64,000 nt of DNA, from contig JAKALM010000006.1 in assembly GCA_021824145.1 (NCBI GenBank), positions 1 through 64,000 of the forward strand, written 5' to 3'. The DNA comes from Bacteroidota bacterium (GTDB taxonomy: Bacteria > Bacteroidota > Ignavibacteria > Ignavibacteriales > Ignavibacteriaceae). Position 1 is the first letter of the stretch, and each line of letters begins with the position of its first letter. The notes under the pieces were generated by a model. The model was not told the DNA's origin. It did no database searches and saw only the letters and a list, made by a program, of their open reading frames with translations. The position numbers were made by a program, and so were the translations under genes. Below are positions 45,289 through 56,600 of the stretch, piece by piece.

Positions 45289-46574
45289 TGAAGAAATGTA
45301 TTGTAATTGGCGGAGGATTTGCCGGACTTACAGCCGCAGCTTACCTTTCAAATTCTGGATTTAAAGTAGAATTATTAGAAGCTTCTCCAAAACTTGGAGG
45401 AAGAGCTTATTCATTTAAAGATAGCTCAACTGGGTCGACTATTGATAACGGCCAACATATTATGATGGGATGCTATTATGACACTTTAAAATTTATTAAG
45501 CTGATAGGTGCAGAGGATAATTTTTTATTTCAAAAAAGATTAGAAATTAATTTTCTAACATCAGATTCAAAATTAATTGAGCTAAAATCATTTCCACTTC
45601 CATATCCATTTAACCTTCTATTTGGATTAATGAACTTCAAAGCTATCTCAATTTCTAATCGAATTAGATTTTTAAAATTATTTCTTAAACTACCTTTTAT
45701 TAATATTGAAAAGTTAAAAGAACTTACAGTTTATGATTGGCTGATAAAAGAAAATCAAAATGAAAAAATTAGAGAAGCTTTTTGGGAAATATTATCTGTC
45801 GGTGCGTTGAATACTAGTATTAAAAAAGCTTCTGCTTTAACCTTTGCAATTATACTTAAAGAAATTTTTTTGAAAGGCAATAAGTCGGCAACAATTATTC
45901 TTCCCAAATATGGACTTAGTGAATCCTACTGTGAAAGTGCAGCAAGTTTTATCCGTAAAAAAAATGGTATTATAAATTTAACTGAAGCTGTAGAACGAAT
46001 GGCAATAAGCGATGGGAAAATTGTTGAGATAGAAACTTCAAAAAGAAAAATTGATGATTTTGATTTTGTAATTTCTTCGGTTCCATTTCATGCAATTAAA
46101 AAAATTATTCCTCAATTAAAATATCAGAAAAATTTTGAATTGAGTTATTCCGCAATTTTAACTGTGCATATTTGGCTTAAAGAAAATATGTTAAAAGAAA
46201 AATTTTACGGTTTAATTAATTCGCCTGTTCATTGGTTATTTAATCATGATGATCATTTTACAATAGTTGTAAGTGATGCAAATGATTTAATTGAAAAAAC
46301 TAAAGAAGAAATTTTTGAAGTTATCTATTCTGAGTTAGAACAATTTATCAAAATAAAAAAAAGTGATATCCTCTCTTATAAAATTATCAAAGAAAAAAGA
46401 GCAACATTTATCCCTTCTAAAGAAATTTTATTTAACCGTCCAAAATCAATAACTGAATTTAATAATTTATTTATTGCAGGAGATTGGACAGATACAAAGT
46501 TACCTTCAACTATTGAAAGCGCCGTTAAAAGTGGTAGAGTAGCGGCTGCTCAAATAATTAACTCTCTTCAATGA
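45288..46574 (+). CDS. hpnE: Hydroxysqualene dehydroxylase HpnE
   Basis: 428 aa FAD-dependent amine-oxidase-fold enzyme that reduces hydroxysqualene to squalene. The FAD motif IVIGGGFAGLTAAAYLS and EASPKLGGRAYSF are at the N-terminus; FIAGDWTDTKLPSTIESAV closes the FAD site at the C-terminus. I use the ATG at 45288, which overlaps the hpnD stop, over a TTG one codon earlier. A phytoene desaturase-like function is the alternative, but the operon fits squalene. Confidence 0.9.
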   Translation: MKKCIVIGGGFAGLTAAAYLSNSGFKVELLEASPKLGGRAYSFKDSSTGSTIDNGQHIMMGCYYDTLKFIKLIGAEDNFLFQKRLEINFLTSDSKLIELKSFPLPYPFNLLFGLMNFKAISISNRIRFLKLFLKLPFINIEKLKELTVYDWLIKENQNEKIREAFWEILSVGALNTSIKKASALTFAIILKEIFLKGNKSATIILPKYGLSESYCESAASFIRKKNGIINLTEAVERMAISDGKIVEIETSKRKIDDFDFVISSVPFHAIKKIIPQLKYQKNFELSYSAILTVHIWLKENMLKEKFYGLINSPVHWLFNHDDHFTIVVSDANDLIEKTKEEIFEVIYSELEQFIKIKKSDILSYKIIKEKRATFIPSKEILFNRPKSITEFNNLFIAGDWTDTKLPSTIESAVKSGRVAAAQIINSLQ

Positions 46575-46602
46575 TGAAAATATTCTAAATGCAAAATTAT
46601 TG

Positions 46603-46651
46603 GAGTAATGAAATCTCAAAATTATTTCACTCATACAAAATTTCATTACTC
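46603..46651. terminator. Inverted repeat between convergent genes, possible terminator
   Basis: Perfect 12-bp arms GAGTAATGAAAT (46603-46614) and ATTTCATTACTC (46640-46651) with a 25-nt loop, between hpnE (+) ending at 46574 and the minus-strand peptidase ending at 46674. The arms are AT-rich and no clean T-run follows, so this is only a probable two-way transcription end. Confidence 0.4.
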
Positions 46652-46673
46652 TATAATTTCATTATACCAATAT

Positions 46674-48074
46674 TTACAAGCCTTCTCGATCAATTAAATA
46701 AACAAGCGTAGCAATAGCTGCCGATCCAAGTTCAAATTCTCTTGGATGAATAATGTTAAATTGATCATTGTCCGAATGGTGATAATCGAAATATCTTTGT
46801 TCATCTGGGACATAACCAATTAAGGCTTTTGCATTTTTAATTTGTCCAACATCTTCACCACTGCCGCCTTTTCTAATCCAGTCGATTCCGGTTCTTTTTA
46901 AAATAGGTAGCCAAACTTTTACTTTTGAAATTATTGTAGAATCTGAAGTAAACGAAAATCCTCTTGGGGATCCACTGCCGGCATCGGCTTCAATTGCTGC
47001 AAGTTGAATTTCTTTTGCAGTGTCGGCATATTTCTCATAAGCAATTCCACCACGAGTTCCATTTTCTTCGTTAATATAAAAAATACATCTTATAGTTTTT
47101 TGGGGTTTTATAGCAAAGCGTTTAAATAAATCTAAAACTTCCAATGATTGCATAATTCCAGTTCCATCATCGTTTGCTCCAACACCTTTATCCCAACTGT
47201 CAAGATGCCCGCCTATTGCAATAATTTCGTTTGGATTTTTTGATCCAGTAAGCTCACCAATTACGTTAAATGATTTTGCATCTGGCAATGTTTTACAATT
47301 CATTTTTAGATTTACTTTTAATGATGGATCTTCTTTCAATGCATTGCTAAGAAAATCTGCATCTTTATAACCAAGTGATGCTGCGGGAATTTTTTTAATT
47401 GAGTCAGCATAAATTGTTACACCAGTATGGGGAACATCATCAAATTTTGTAGTAATTGATCTTATTAAAACAGCCACTGCGCCATATCGAGCTGCACGCG
47501 CTGGCCCGAAAAGTCTTTGATCAACAGCTCCACCGTAGCCGGCAAAAGTATTTAATAATCCGGCATCTAGTGGTCGACTGAAAAAAACTATTTTACCTTT
47601 TACTTTATCTTTTAATGAGTCAAGTTCATTGAAATTTTTTAATTCAATAACTTCTGCAGTGATACCAAATTTGGGAGTACCAACACTTCCGCCTAAATCT
47701 GCAATATTTAATCTTTTATCAAATCTTTTTGAATTAACAATTTTAGCTTCTTCAATATTTCCTCTTACCCAATGTGGAACCATAACTGGCTGCAGCCAAA
47801 CTTTATCAAAGCCTAGGCTTTCCATTTTTTCTTTTGCCCAATTAATTGCCTTCAAAGAATTTTCGAAGCCGCTTAACCTAGGACCGATTTTACAAAGTTC
47901 TTTTAATAAATTATAACCTTTTCTTTCCACCAAAGCACTTCTTACAAATTGGTCTGCAGTCTTTTCATAATTATTAAAGTTTGAAACAGTCTGCGCTGTC
48001 AGAATATTGAATAAAGTAATTATTTGAAATACAGATAAAAAAATATAGTTAAACCTTTTCAATTTAAGCTCCAC
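46674..48074 (-). CDS. M28-family zinc peptidase (carboxypeptidase Q-like), secreted
   Basis: 466 aa. Signal peptide about 1-27. A PA-type insert (about 115-245) precedes the catalytic part with GGHLDSWDKGVGANDDGTG (zinc His/bridging Asp), FYINEENGTRGG (catalytic Glu pair), AIEADAGSGSPRGF and the final zinc His in DYHHSDND. The layout matches mammalian carboxypeptidase Q and related bacterial enzymes. Distant paralogue of the peptidase at 33857. Confidence 0.92.
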   Translation of the reverse strand: MELKLKRFNYIFLSVFQIITLFNILTAQTVSNFNNYEKTADQFVRSALVERKGYNLLKELCKIGPRLSGFENSLKAINWAKEKMESLGFDKVWLQPVMVPHWVRGNIEEAKIVNSKRFDKRLNIADLGGSVGTPKFGITAEVIELKNFNELDSLKDKVKGKIVFFSRPLDAGLLNTFAGYGGAVDQRLFGPARAARYGAVAVLIRSITTKFDDVPHTGVTIYADSIKKIPAASLGYKDADFLSNALKEDPSLKVNLKMNCKTLPDAKSFNVIGELTGSKNPNEIIAIGGHLDSWDKGVGANDDGTGIMQSLEVLDLFKRFAIKPQKTIRCIFYINEENGTRGGIAYEKYADTAKEIQLAAIEADAGSGSPRGFSFTSDSTIISKVKVWLPILKRTGIDWIRKGGSGEDVGQIKNAKALIGYVPDEQRYFDYHHSDNDQFNIIHPREFELGSAAIATLVYLIDREGL

Positions 48075-48503
48075 AAATTGTTAAAAATATAAGCCATTTC
48101 TTTTAAATATTTCTTAAAATTAGAAAAATATAATTTGTATGATTAAAAATTTTACAAAGAATAAAATGAATATAAAATATTTATAATGAATTTAATTATG
48201 TTTTAATAAATATTTTTGTTTTTATATGCATGATTGGCATATCTATATAATTGCCTTTTATAAATTTAATCAAAAAAGCATTGATTGTTATAAAGGATGT
48301 AACTAAATTCTACATGTATATATTAAAATATATTACCAATTAAGAATATTTATGAATTTTATAAGGAGGAAATACATAAGGGGCTCAAATCTTTTTTAAT
48401 ACTTAAAATTAGTTACTAACATTTAAATTTAGTTTCTGTTTTTAAGAAATATAATAAACAATTTAATTAATTTTTTTTAATAACATATATAGAGGGGATC
48501 ATA
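48075..48503 (+). promoter_or_regulatory. Long AT-rich leader upstream of citrate synthase
   Basis: A 429-base gap between the divergent peptidase gene and gltA, with no gene. It is unusually AT-rich with several A/T runs. An SD-like AAGGAGGA at 48363-48370 has no ATG, GTG or TTG behind it; the nearest AT-type codon (ATA 48376) would open only a seven-codon frame ending at TAA 48397. The true gltA start is at 48504 behind AGAGGGGATC. The orphan SD may mark a leader peptide or a ribosome-standby site; evidence is thin. Confidence 0.4.
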
Positions 48504-49805
48504 ATGAGTAATGATCATATGACACTCACCGAAACTTCGAAACTGCTACTCCATGATAAGGAGTATGAATTACCTACCATTACTGGATCTGAAGGTGAAG
48601 TAGGAATAGATATAACACAACTAAGAAATAAAAGTGGCGCTATTACTTTTGACAGTGGTTATGGAAATACTGGTTCATGCGAAAGTGCAATAACCTTTAT
48701 TGATGGTGAAAAAGGAATTCTGCGCTACCGTGGTTATCCGATAGAAGAACTTGCAGAAAAATCTAATTTTGTTGAAGTAAGCTTTCTTTTAATTTTCGGA
48801 CATTTGCCAAATAAAGCAGAATTGGAAAAATTTCATTTCGATCTAACACATCATAGCTTAATTCATGAAGATATGAAAAAATTCTTTGAAGGATTTCCTC
48901 CAACGGCTCATCCAATGGGAATTTTATCAGCTATGGTCAGTTCTTTATCTGCATTTTATCCTGAAGCGGGCTATAATGCTGATATAAAATTGAATATTGT
49001 TAGATTACTTGCGAAGTTAAAAACAATTGCTGCTTTTTCTTATAAGAAATCAATCGGACAGCCTTATGTTTATCCAAGAAATGATTTAAATTATGCTGCC
49101 GATATGCTTCATATGATGTTTGCTGTACCTTCCGAATCATACGAAGTTCCTAATGTTGTTGCAGAAGCTTTAGATCTGCTGTTAATACTTCATGCAGATC
49201 ATGAACAAAATTGCAGCACTTCAACTGTAAGAATGGTTGGAAGCAGTGAAGCAAATTTATTTGCTTCAATATCTGCTGGTATTTGCGCTTTATGGGGACC
49301 GCTTCATGGCGGTGCAAATCAGCAAGTAATTGAAATGCTTGAAAAAATTAAGAACGACGGAAGCGATTATAAAAAGTATATTAATATGGCTAAGGATAAG
49401 GAATCTAAATTCAAATTAATGGGATTTGGACATAGAGTTTATAAAAACTTTGATCCTCGAGCTCAAATACTAAAAAAATCTGCCGATAAAGTTCTTAATC
49501 AATTAGGTGTTAATGACCCATTGTTGGATATTGCGAAAAATCTTGAAGAAGTTGCTCTTAAAGATCCATTCTTTATTGAAAGAAAATTATATCCTAATGT
49601 AGATTTTTACAGCGGAATAATTTATCGCGCAATGGGAATTCCAACTAATATGTTTACAGTAATGTTTGCTCTTGGAAGATTGCCGGGATGGATTGCTCAA
49701 TGGAAAGAAATGAGAGAAACTCCTGGAGCGAGAATTTATCGCCCAAGACAAATTTATGTTGGCGAAACAAAACGTCCTTATGTTTCAATAGATAAAAGAA
49801 AATAA
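48504..49805 (+). CDS. gltA: Citrate synthase
   Basis: 433 aa. It condenses oxaloacetate and acetyl-CoA to citrate. Active-site regions: LHADHEQNCSTSTVRMVGSS, ALWGPLHGGANQQV (catalytic His) and FGHRVYKNFDPRA (His and the substrate arginine), plus the late aspartate in NVDFYSGI. An SD (GAGGGG) precedes the ATG. A clean terminator follows at 49825-49868. It is single and apart from the citrate operon, and works in the opposite direction to citrate lyase at 9550-12323. Confidence 0.96.
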   Translation: MSNDHMTLTETSKLLLHDKEYELPTITGSEGEVGIDITQLRNKSGAITFDSGYGNTGSCESAITFIDGEKGILRYRGYPIEELAEKSNFVEVSFLLIFGHLPNKAELEKFHFDLTHHSLIHEDMKKFFEGFPPTAHPMGILSAMVSSLSAFYPEAGYNADIKLNIVRLLAKLKTIAAFSYKKSIGQPYVYPRNDLNYAADMLHMMFAVPSESYEVPNVVAEALDLLLILHADHEQNCSTSTVRMVGSSEANLFASISAGICALWGPLHGGANQQVIEMLEKIKNDGSDYKKYINMAKDKESKFKLMGFGHRVYKNFDPRAQILKKSADKVLNQLGVNDPLLDIAKNLEEVALKDPFFIERKLYPNVDFYSGIIYRAMGIPTNMFTVMFALGRLPGWIAQWKEMRETPGARIYRPRQIYVGETKRPYVSIDKRK

Positions 49806-49824
49806 TATTAAAAAAAATTTTCTT

Positions 49825-49868
49825 AACGTGCAGTTAATTTTCAATTAAATGAAATATGACTGCACGTT
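49825..49868 (+). terminator. Rho-independent terminator after gltA
   Basis: 10-bp perfect arms AACGTGCAGT (49825-49834) and ACTGCACGTT (49859-49868) around a 24-nt AT-rich loop, followed directly by TTTTTT. It lies 20 bases after the citrate synthase stop. Confidence 0.85.
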
Positions 49869-49892
49869 TTTTTTATCTATTAAATACATTTT

Positions 49893-50420
49893 ATGAAAAT
49901 TTTTATTATGCACGAAAAATCAAAATTTTATATTTCTAACCTTCAATTGAAACCTCACCCGGAAGGTGGATATTATAGAGAAGTTTATCGCTCTGAAGAA
50001 TTTATTAATTCTGAATATCTTCCCCAAAGATTCAATTCAAACAGAAATTTTTCAACATCAATTTATTTTTTATTAGACGGCGAACAGCGATCTAATTTTC
50101 ATAGATTAAAATCAGACGAAATTTGGCATTTTTATGACGGTAGCTCAATTATAATTTTTGTAATTAATGAAAACGGTAATTTATTTAAATATTTTCTTGG
50201 AGAAAATTTATCAAAAGGAGAAACATTCCAAGTAGTAGTTAAACAAAATTGTTGGTTTGCTGCGGAACTCAAAGAAAAAAATTCTTTTGGTTTAGTTGGA
50301 TGTACGGTTTCACCAGGTTTTGATTATAAAGACTTTGAATTAGCCGATCGCAATTTTTTAATAAAACAATTTCCACAGCATGAAGAAATAATTAAAAAGT
50401 TCACTAAATTTGTTCCGTAA
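49893..50420 (+). CDS. DUF985 cupin protein
   Basis: 175 aa (170 if it starts at the Met at 49908, which fits the family better). Motifs PHPEGGYYREVYRS, STSIYFLLDGEQRSNFHRLKSDEIWHFY-type and VGCTVSPGFDYKDFELADR are the DUF985 signature of a single-domain cupin with likely sugar- or metal-binding pocket. Function is unknown in the family. It is separated from gltA by a terminator, so it has its own promoter. Confidence 0.88.
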   Translation: MKIFIMHEKSKFYISNLQLKPHPEGGYYREVYRSEEFINSEYLPQRFNSNRNFSTSIYFLLDGEQRSNFHRLKSDEIWHFYDGSSIIIFVINENGNLFKYFLGENLSKGETFQVVVKQNCWFAAELKEKNSFGLVGCTVSPGFDYKDFELADRNFLIKQFPQHEEIIKKFTKFVP

Positions 50421-50598
50421 TTTTTAGCTCTTACTCTATAAAATATTTTGAGTGTTTAATTTAATAATCAAATAAATTAGTGAAAAAAAATTACCTTATA
50501 ACGAATAATCAATAATTATAAATTAGATTTATCGATTAAGACCTTTATAATTATTGAATTTAGTTATGAAATTATATAATTTTTTCATCAAAATTTTT

Positions 50599-50605
50599 AG
50601 GAGGA
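50599..50605 (+). promoter_or_regulatory. SD-like AGGAGGA with no canonical start behind it
   Basis: AGGAGGA lies 60 bases before the likely start of sprA. Five bases later comes ATA (50611), in the sprA frame, but TAA at 50641-50643 stops it after ten codons. No ATG, GTG or TTG lies in any frame at a proper distance. See the sprA entry. Confidence 0.4.
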
Positions 50606-50664
50606 AGAATATAGATACTTTTTACAATAATTATTGTTTGTAATATTTCCATCAGAGAAGCCAT

Positions 50665-53600
50665 ATTAATCGTAAAATATTAAAATTAAGTTGGGAGATT
50701 GCCCGAATAATTATTTTTGCCGTAATTTTATTTTACGCTGCAATAAATGTTGGTTTCCTTCCACCAGTTGACCCACAAATTAATCAAAGCATTTGGGTAA
50801 ATGCTTTTTTCCAATATTATCATCATTTAGACGAATTACATGAAAAGTCTCAGCTTTATTCTGGTAATAAATCAAATTCATTCTCTAATGGGAAAAATGG
50901 AATTCCATTTATGGCTCCAGAAGCAATTCAGGCTGATTCACTGAAAGAAAACAAAAATTTAACAAATAATTTATCACTGGCTTCAGATACATTAAAAAAA
51001 GATTCATTATCGGCTTTAAGAGATACAACTAAATTGGATTCGATGTCGATTGACTCAACAGCAAGATTAAAATATTTTAAATATGAAAGAAAAGATGTTC
51101 CTTATGTTCAGTTAAATCTTCAAAATGAATCTAGTTTCTTCGCACAGCCATCGGCTAATGTAGTTACGAGAAATATTTCGATTGATTCAACTGGTAAATT
51201 TGTAGAGATAAAAGAATTAGTTGGCGGAAGACAAACTAAAATACTTTTACGAATGCCAATTGATGAGTATATAAAATTAAAACTTGCACTTAACGAAGAA
51301 CAGCTTTGGGATCAATTAACTGGTGGGTATGAACTAAAAAGTTCAAAAAAAGAACTAGGCCAGCTAATTAAAGATATTACTAATTTAGAGATTCCGCTTC
51401 CTAGTGTTGGTGTATTAAGTATTTTTGGAAAGCCAAAAATCAGTTTACGAATTGGCGGAGCTGTTGATATACATGGTGCATGGAGAAATGAAACAACGCA
51501 AGGTGTAACAGCTTCGCTCCTTGGAAACACGAGAAATGAACCCGATTTCAAACAACAAGTTCAAATAAATGTTAATGGAACAATTGGTGATAAATTAAAT
51601 ATTGCCGCTGATTGGAATACCGAACGAACATTCGAATATCAAAATCAACTTCATATTAAATATACCGGCTATGAAGATGAAATTGTTCAAAGTGTAGAAG
51701 CTGGTAACGTTTCTTTGCAAGCTTCACCGCTTGTAGGCGGAAGCGAAGCTTTATTTGGAATTAAAGCAGAGCTCAAACTTGGCCCATTATCTCTTACAAC
51801 ACTTGCCAGCCAGAAAAAAGGAGAGGTAAAAGAAGTTTCTGTAAACAGTGGTGCAACTTCTCAAACTTTTTCAATTCGTGCTTATAATTATGCTACAAAC
51901 AATTTCTTTATAGATACATTATATGCAAGTACGGATCCAAATCTAAATTTATTTTATAATTATTATGGCAGTTCGTTTCCAACAGCAAATCCAAATTATA
52001 ACGTAAACTATATTGAAGTATGGAAATCAGTTAACACTCAGACAATTGATAAATCTAGAGAAAGACAGGTAAATGCTTATTTAAATTTACCTCCTATGGC
52101 TAAATCATCAGATCCTAATTTAATTTATTCAGGCAATTGGAGCAGTGATACTGTAAATCCAATTCCAGGACAAATTGAAACTGGAAGATTTATTCTGCTT
52201 CAACCAGATGTAGATTACACAGTTCATCCGGAAACTGGTTATATTACGTTTAATACTCAAATTCAAGATCAGGATGCGATTGCAGTATCTTATGTTATGC
52301 AAGGTTCGTCGGAAAGAATATATTATGGCGAATCATTAGCAGCTGCCGGTGCTGTAACAAGTTCAGATTCAACAAGAAGATTAGTGCTAAAACTAATTAA
52401 ACCTGCTTATCTAAAACCTCAATTTACACAAGCATGGAAACTTTTGTTGAAAAATATTTATCCCGTTGGAGGAACAAATATTAAGCAAGATGGATTTGAT
52501 CTTCAAGTAAAATATGAAGTACCAGGAGCCGATCCTGTAACCGTATATCCAAATGGCAGTCAACAGGTTCAGTTGCTTAATGCATTTGGATTAGATAAAT
52601 TTGATGCAAGCGGGAATGCAAATCCAGATGGAATTTTTGATTGGAAACCTCAAATTACAGTTTTACCAACTGCTGGCGAAATTATTTTCCCAACACTTGA
52701 ACCATTTGGTAAAAATCTTCCTAAAACTTTACCGGATTCAATATCTTATCAAACGGTTTATGATACTACTCAAAATTATGCTCAGCAAGATAAAGCACAT
52801 GATAAATGGGAAATTACAGGTAAATATTCTGGTGAAGCGACATCAGTCTATCAACTTGGATTTAATGTTGTAGAAAACTCAGTAAGAGTAACTTTGAACG
52901 GAAAAGAACTTGCTGTAAACACCGATTATACAGTTGATTATAATATTGGTCAGTTAACAATTTTGAATCGTGATGCTTTGGTTCCGGGTGCAGATTTAAA
53001 AATAACATATGAACAAAATGACCTTTTCACACTTGCATCTAAAACTCTTCTTGGTTTACGAGGTATTGTTAATATTTCGGATAAGACAAAATTAGGTTTT
53101 TCTTTACTGAATCTTAATCAACAAACTTTAAGCGACAAGGTAAGAATTGGTGAAGAACCGTTGAGTAATACGATAATGGGAGTTGATTTCAGCACTGGCG
53201 GAGATCTTCCATTTTTAACAACAGCATTAGATCATGTAATTTCTACAAAGCAAATGTCTAGTTTTTCTCTTGCCGGTGAATTTGCTTATATGAAACCAAA
53301 CCCAAATACTAAAACAAGCACCATACCTGATGACAACGGGCAGAGCATAGCTTATATTGATGACTTTGAAGGAGCGAAAAAATTAATTCCAATTGGTGTT
53401 TCATATACTTCTTGGAAAGATTTAAGTGCACCAGATTCTCTTGCTGCTTTTGCAGATTCCAATTATAGCTCAGGTGAATATTATAAAAATCTTATGAGTT
53501 ATAAAGGTAAAGCTTGGTGGTATTCCATAACTCCTTCTAATGTTTTGGTTCCACAAATATGGGGAACTAGAAAAAAAGTTGCTACGCAAGATCAACAAGT

Positions 53601-56600
53601 TCCTGTAATGGATTTTGTATTTGATCCCGATACGCCAGGGACTTACAATTTAAATCCAAAATTGAAAGCAAATCCCAAAGCAAATTGGGGTGGAATGATG
53701 AAAGTTCTTTCAGGAACTGCGAATGATTTACAAGCACAAAATATTCAATACATTGAGTTTTGGCTGAATGAACAGCAAGTTCCGAGCAATGGGAAAATTT
53801 ATATCGATCTTGGTAGAATTAGTGAAGATGTTATTCCAAACAGAATTTTAGACACTGAAGATAAGAATAATAATGGTGTAATTGATCCTGGTGAAGATGT
53901 TGGTATTGACGGTATGAATGATGAACAAGAAAGAGCTTATGCAAAATCTATGGGATATTATACTTGGACTAAAAGTGATCCGGCAGGCGATGATTTTTCT
54001 CTTGGCTCGCTAACATCTGGAGATATTTGGAATTATTTTAATATTAATGGTACCGAAGGTAATGCTGTTAATTATGATCTTGGGAGAATACCAGATACTG
54101 AAGATTTAAACTACAATGGAAATCTTGATCTTATCAATAGTTATTTTAGATATGAAGTTCCTTTAGATACAAATGAAATTAAGCAGAGAAATTTACTTGC
54201 TGGTGGTGGCGATCAATCCTCACAGCTGCAAAATAAATGGTATTTAATAAGAATTCCTTTGCAAGATACTGCTTTAACTGTTGGCAATCCTTCTTTATCA
54301 GACGTTGAATATATAAGAATTTTTACAACTGGTGTTGATTCAATTATGCACTTGAGGCTTGCAGAGTTTAATCTTGTTGGAAATCAATGGCAGCAAGCTT
54401 TGCCTTATGATACCGTAATGTCAGTTTCGGTAATAAATATTGAAGACAATCCAAATTATTCCATGCCTCCTGGAATAAGCCAAGAAAGAGATCACAGTCA
54501 ACCGGATCAGAATGTTTATTTAAATGAACAATCAATGGATTTAATTCTTAAAGGATTAGAGCCTGGCGATAAACGTGAAGCAGTAAAATATTTGTACAGG
54601 CCAGTTGATGTTTTCAATTACAGTGCAATGAAGTTTTTTATTCATGGTGATGATACTCCAGGTGCATCAATAACAGATACAACCGGAGGCCAATATCCTG
54701 CTCAAGTTTATTTTAGATTTGGTTCCGACACAAATAACTTTTATGAATATCGCCAACCGGTTCAAAAAGGTTGGAATGATGTAAATATAGTTTTTAATAA
54801 ACTGACAGCGATAAAACAGAGTTTAGATTCAGCACAGCAAAAATCTGTTTATTATGTCCCAGTTGAAGGAGAACCAGGCCACTTTTATGGTGTTAAAGGT
54901 AATCCAACTTTAACTTCTGTTAAATTTTTAACTGTAGGAATTGTGAATGTAACAGATCAGGCAAAATTCCCCAAACCAATTTCTGGTGAAGTTTGGGTTG
55001 ATGAATTAAGAGTTGTAGGTGCCGATAATCATCCAGGCTGGGCGTATAGTATTGCAACGTCTTTAAAGCTAGCTGATCTAATGAATATTAATTTTAATAT
55101 GAGTCAAACCGATCCATATTTTCACAGATTGTCAGATCAATTCGGCTCCAGAATAGACACAAAAAATTGGAACTTATCTGCCGATATGGATATAATGAAA
55201 TTAATTCCTCTTAATTTACCGGGAAGCACTTTAAGAATAAGTTACTCACATACAGAATCGATTGGTAAACCACTTTATCTTCCTGGCACCGACGTGCTTG
55301 TTACCGAAGCTGCAGCAAGGGCTGATAAGGACACAATACCAGGACACATGACGGGTAATCAAATAATTTCCAATTCTCAGACAATAAATATTTCAGATTC
55401 TTGGTCAGCTTCAAATATTGCTTTGCGAATTCCAACATCATCTTGGATTTTGCAAAATACAATCAATGCACTTTCACTTGGGTTTAATTACAATAAAACT
55501 TTTAGCCGAAATCCAACTACATTATCAAATAAAATGTGGGTTTGGAATGCCAATTTGAATTATGGTATTAACTTTAGTCCGGATGATTATTTTTATCCTG
55601 CTAATATTCCAATTATAGGTACTTTATTAGGTTTTCTAAAAGATTATAGAAACTTAAAAATTTATTACGCACCGCAAAATTTTTCATTCCAAATATCTGC
55701 AAGAAGAAATCGATCCATAATGGTGTACAGGCAAGTTGGCAGTTCACCTGTACAGGCAATTCCTTCTCACGATTTTTCTACAACAAGAGGTTTTAATTTC
55801 GGATGGAAACTTACAGATGGAGGTTTTCTAAATTTAACTACTAATTATAATGTACAGGTTAATTCTTCCTTAGCTTACTTGGAAGCAGATGACAATAATA
55901 ATTTTATTCCGGAGAGCCAAATCTGGAGAGAAATTTTTGCAGGCAATTTCTTCGGAAGAGATTTTCAGTATCAGCAAAACATTGATTTCCGAACCAATCC
56001 AAAACTTCCTAGCATTTGGAATATCGAAAGATTTTTTAGCTTATCTGCTAGTTATTCAGTAGGCTATCAATGGAATAATCAATTCAGCCAAAAAGTAAAT
56101 GGATTAGATGCCGGAAGAAGTGCTGGCTTTACAAATAAATCTCAAATTGGATTTAGGTTAGCATTAAAATCAATTATGGATCCTATATTTGCCGAGAATG
56201 ATAACCAATCCAAAGAAAATCAAAACCAAAATAATTTTGAAAATAACCGCGAAAGAAATTTTAACCAAAGCTTTGAAAAAAATAAGCAGAATGAAAACAA
56301 CAATATTAAAACAGAGAAAGATACAACTTCAAAACATGATTCATTAGCAACAACACTTACAGCGAAAAAATTTCAATTTAAAAATGCATTGTTATTTTTA
56401 AAATCTTTTGCCAAGATTATTTTATTTGATTACGAAAATATTAGCATAAACTTTTCTAACGATAACAACGTTTCAAAATCAGCTTTGAAAGCAGGAGGTA
56501 CTGGTTTTGGAAATTTCTGGGGGTTAACATATAAAGAAAATAATGGGCCTTCAAGATTATTTATGCTTGGGCTAAGTTCCGATGTTGGCTTAAGAACTCC

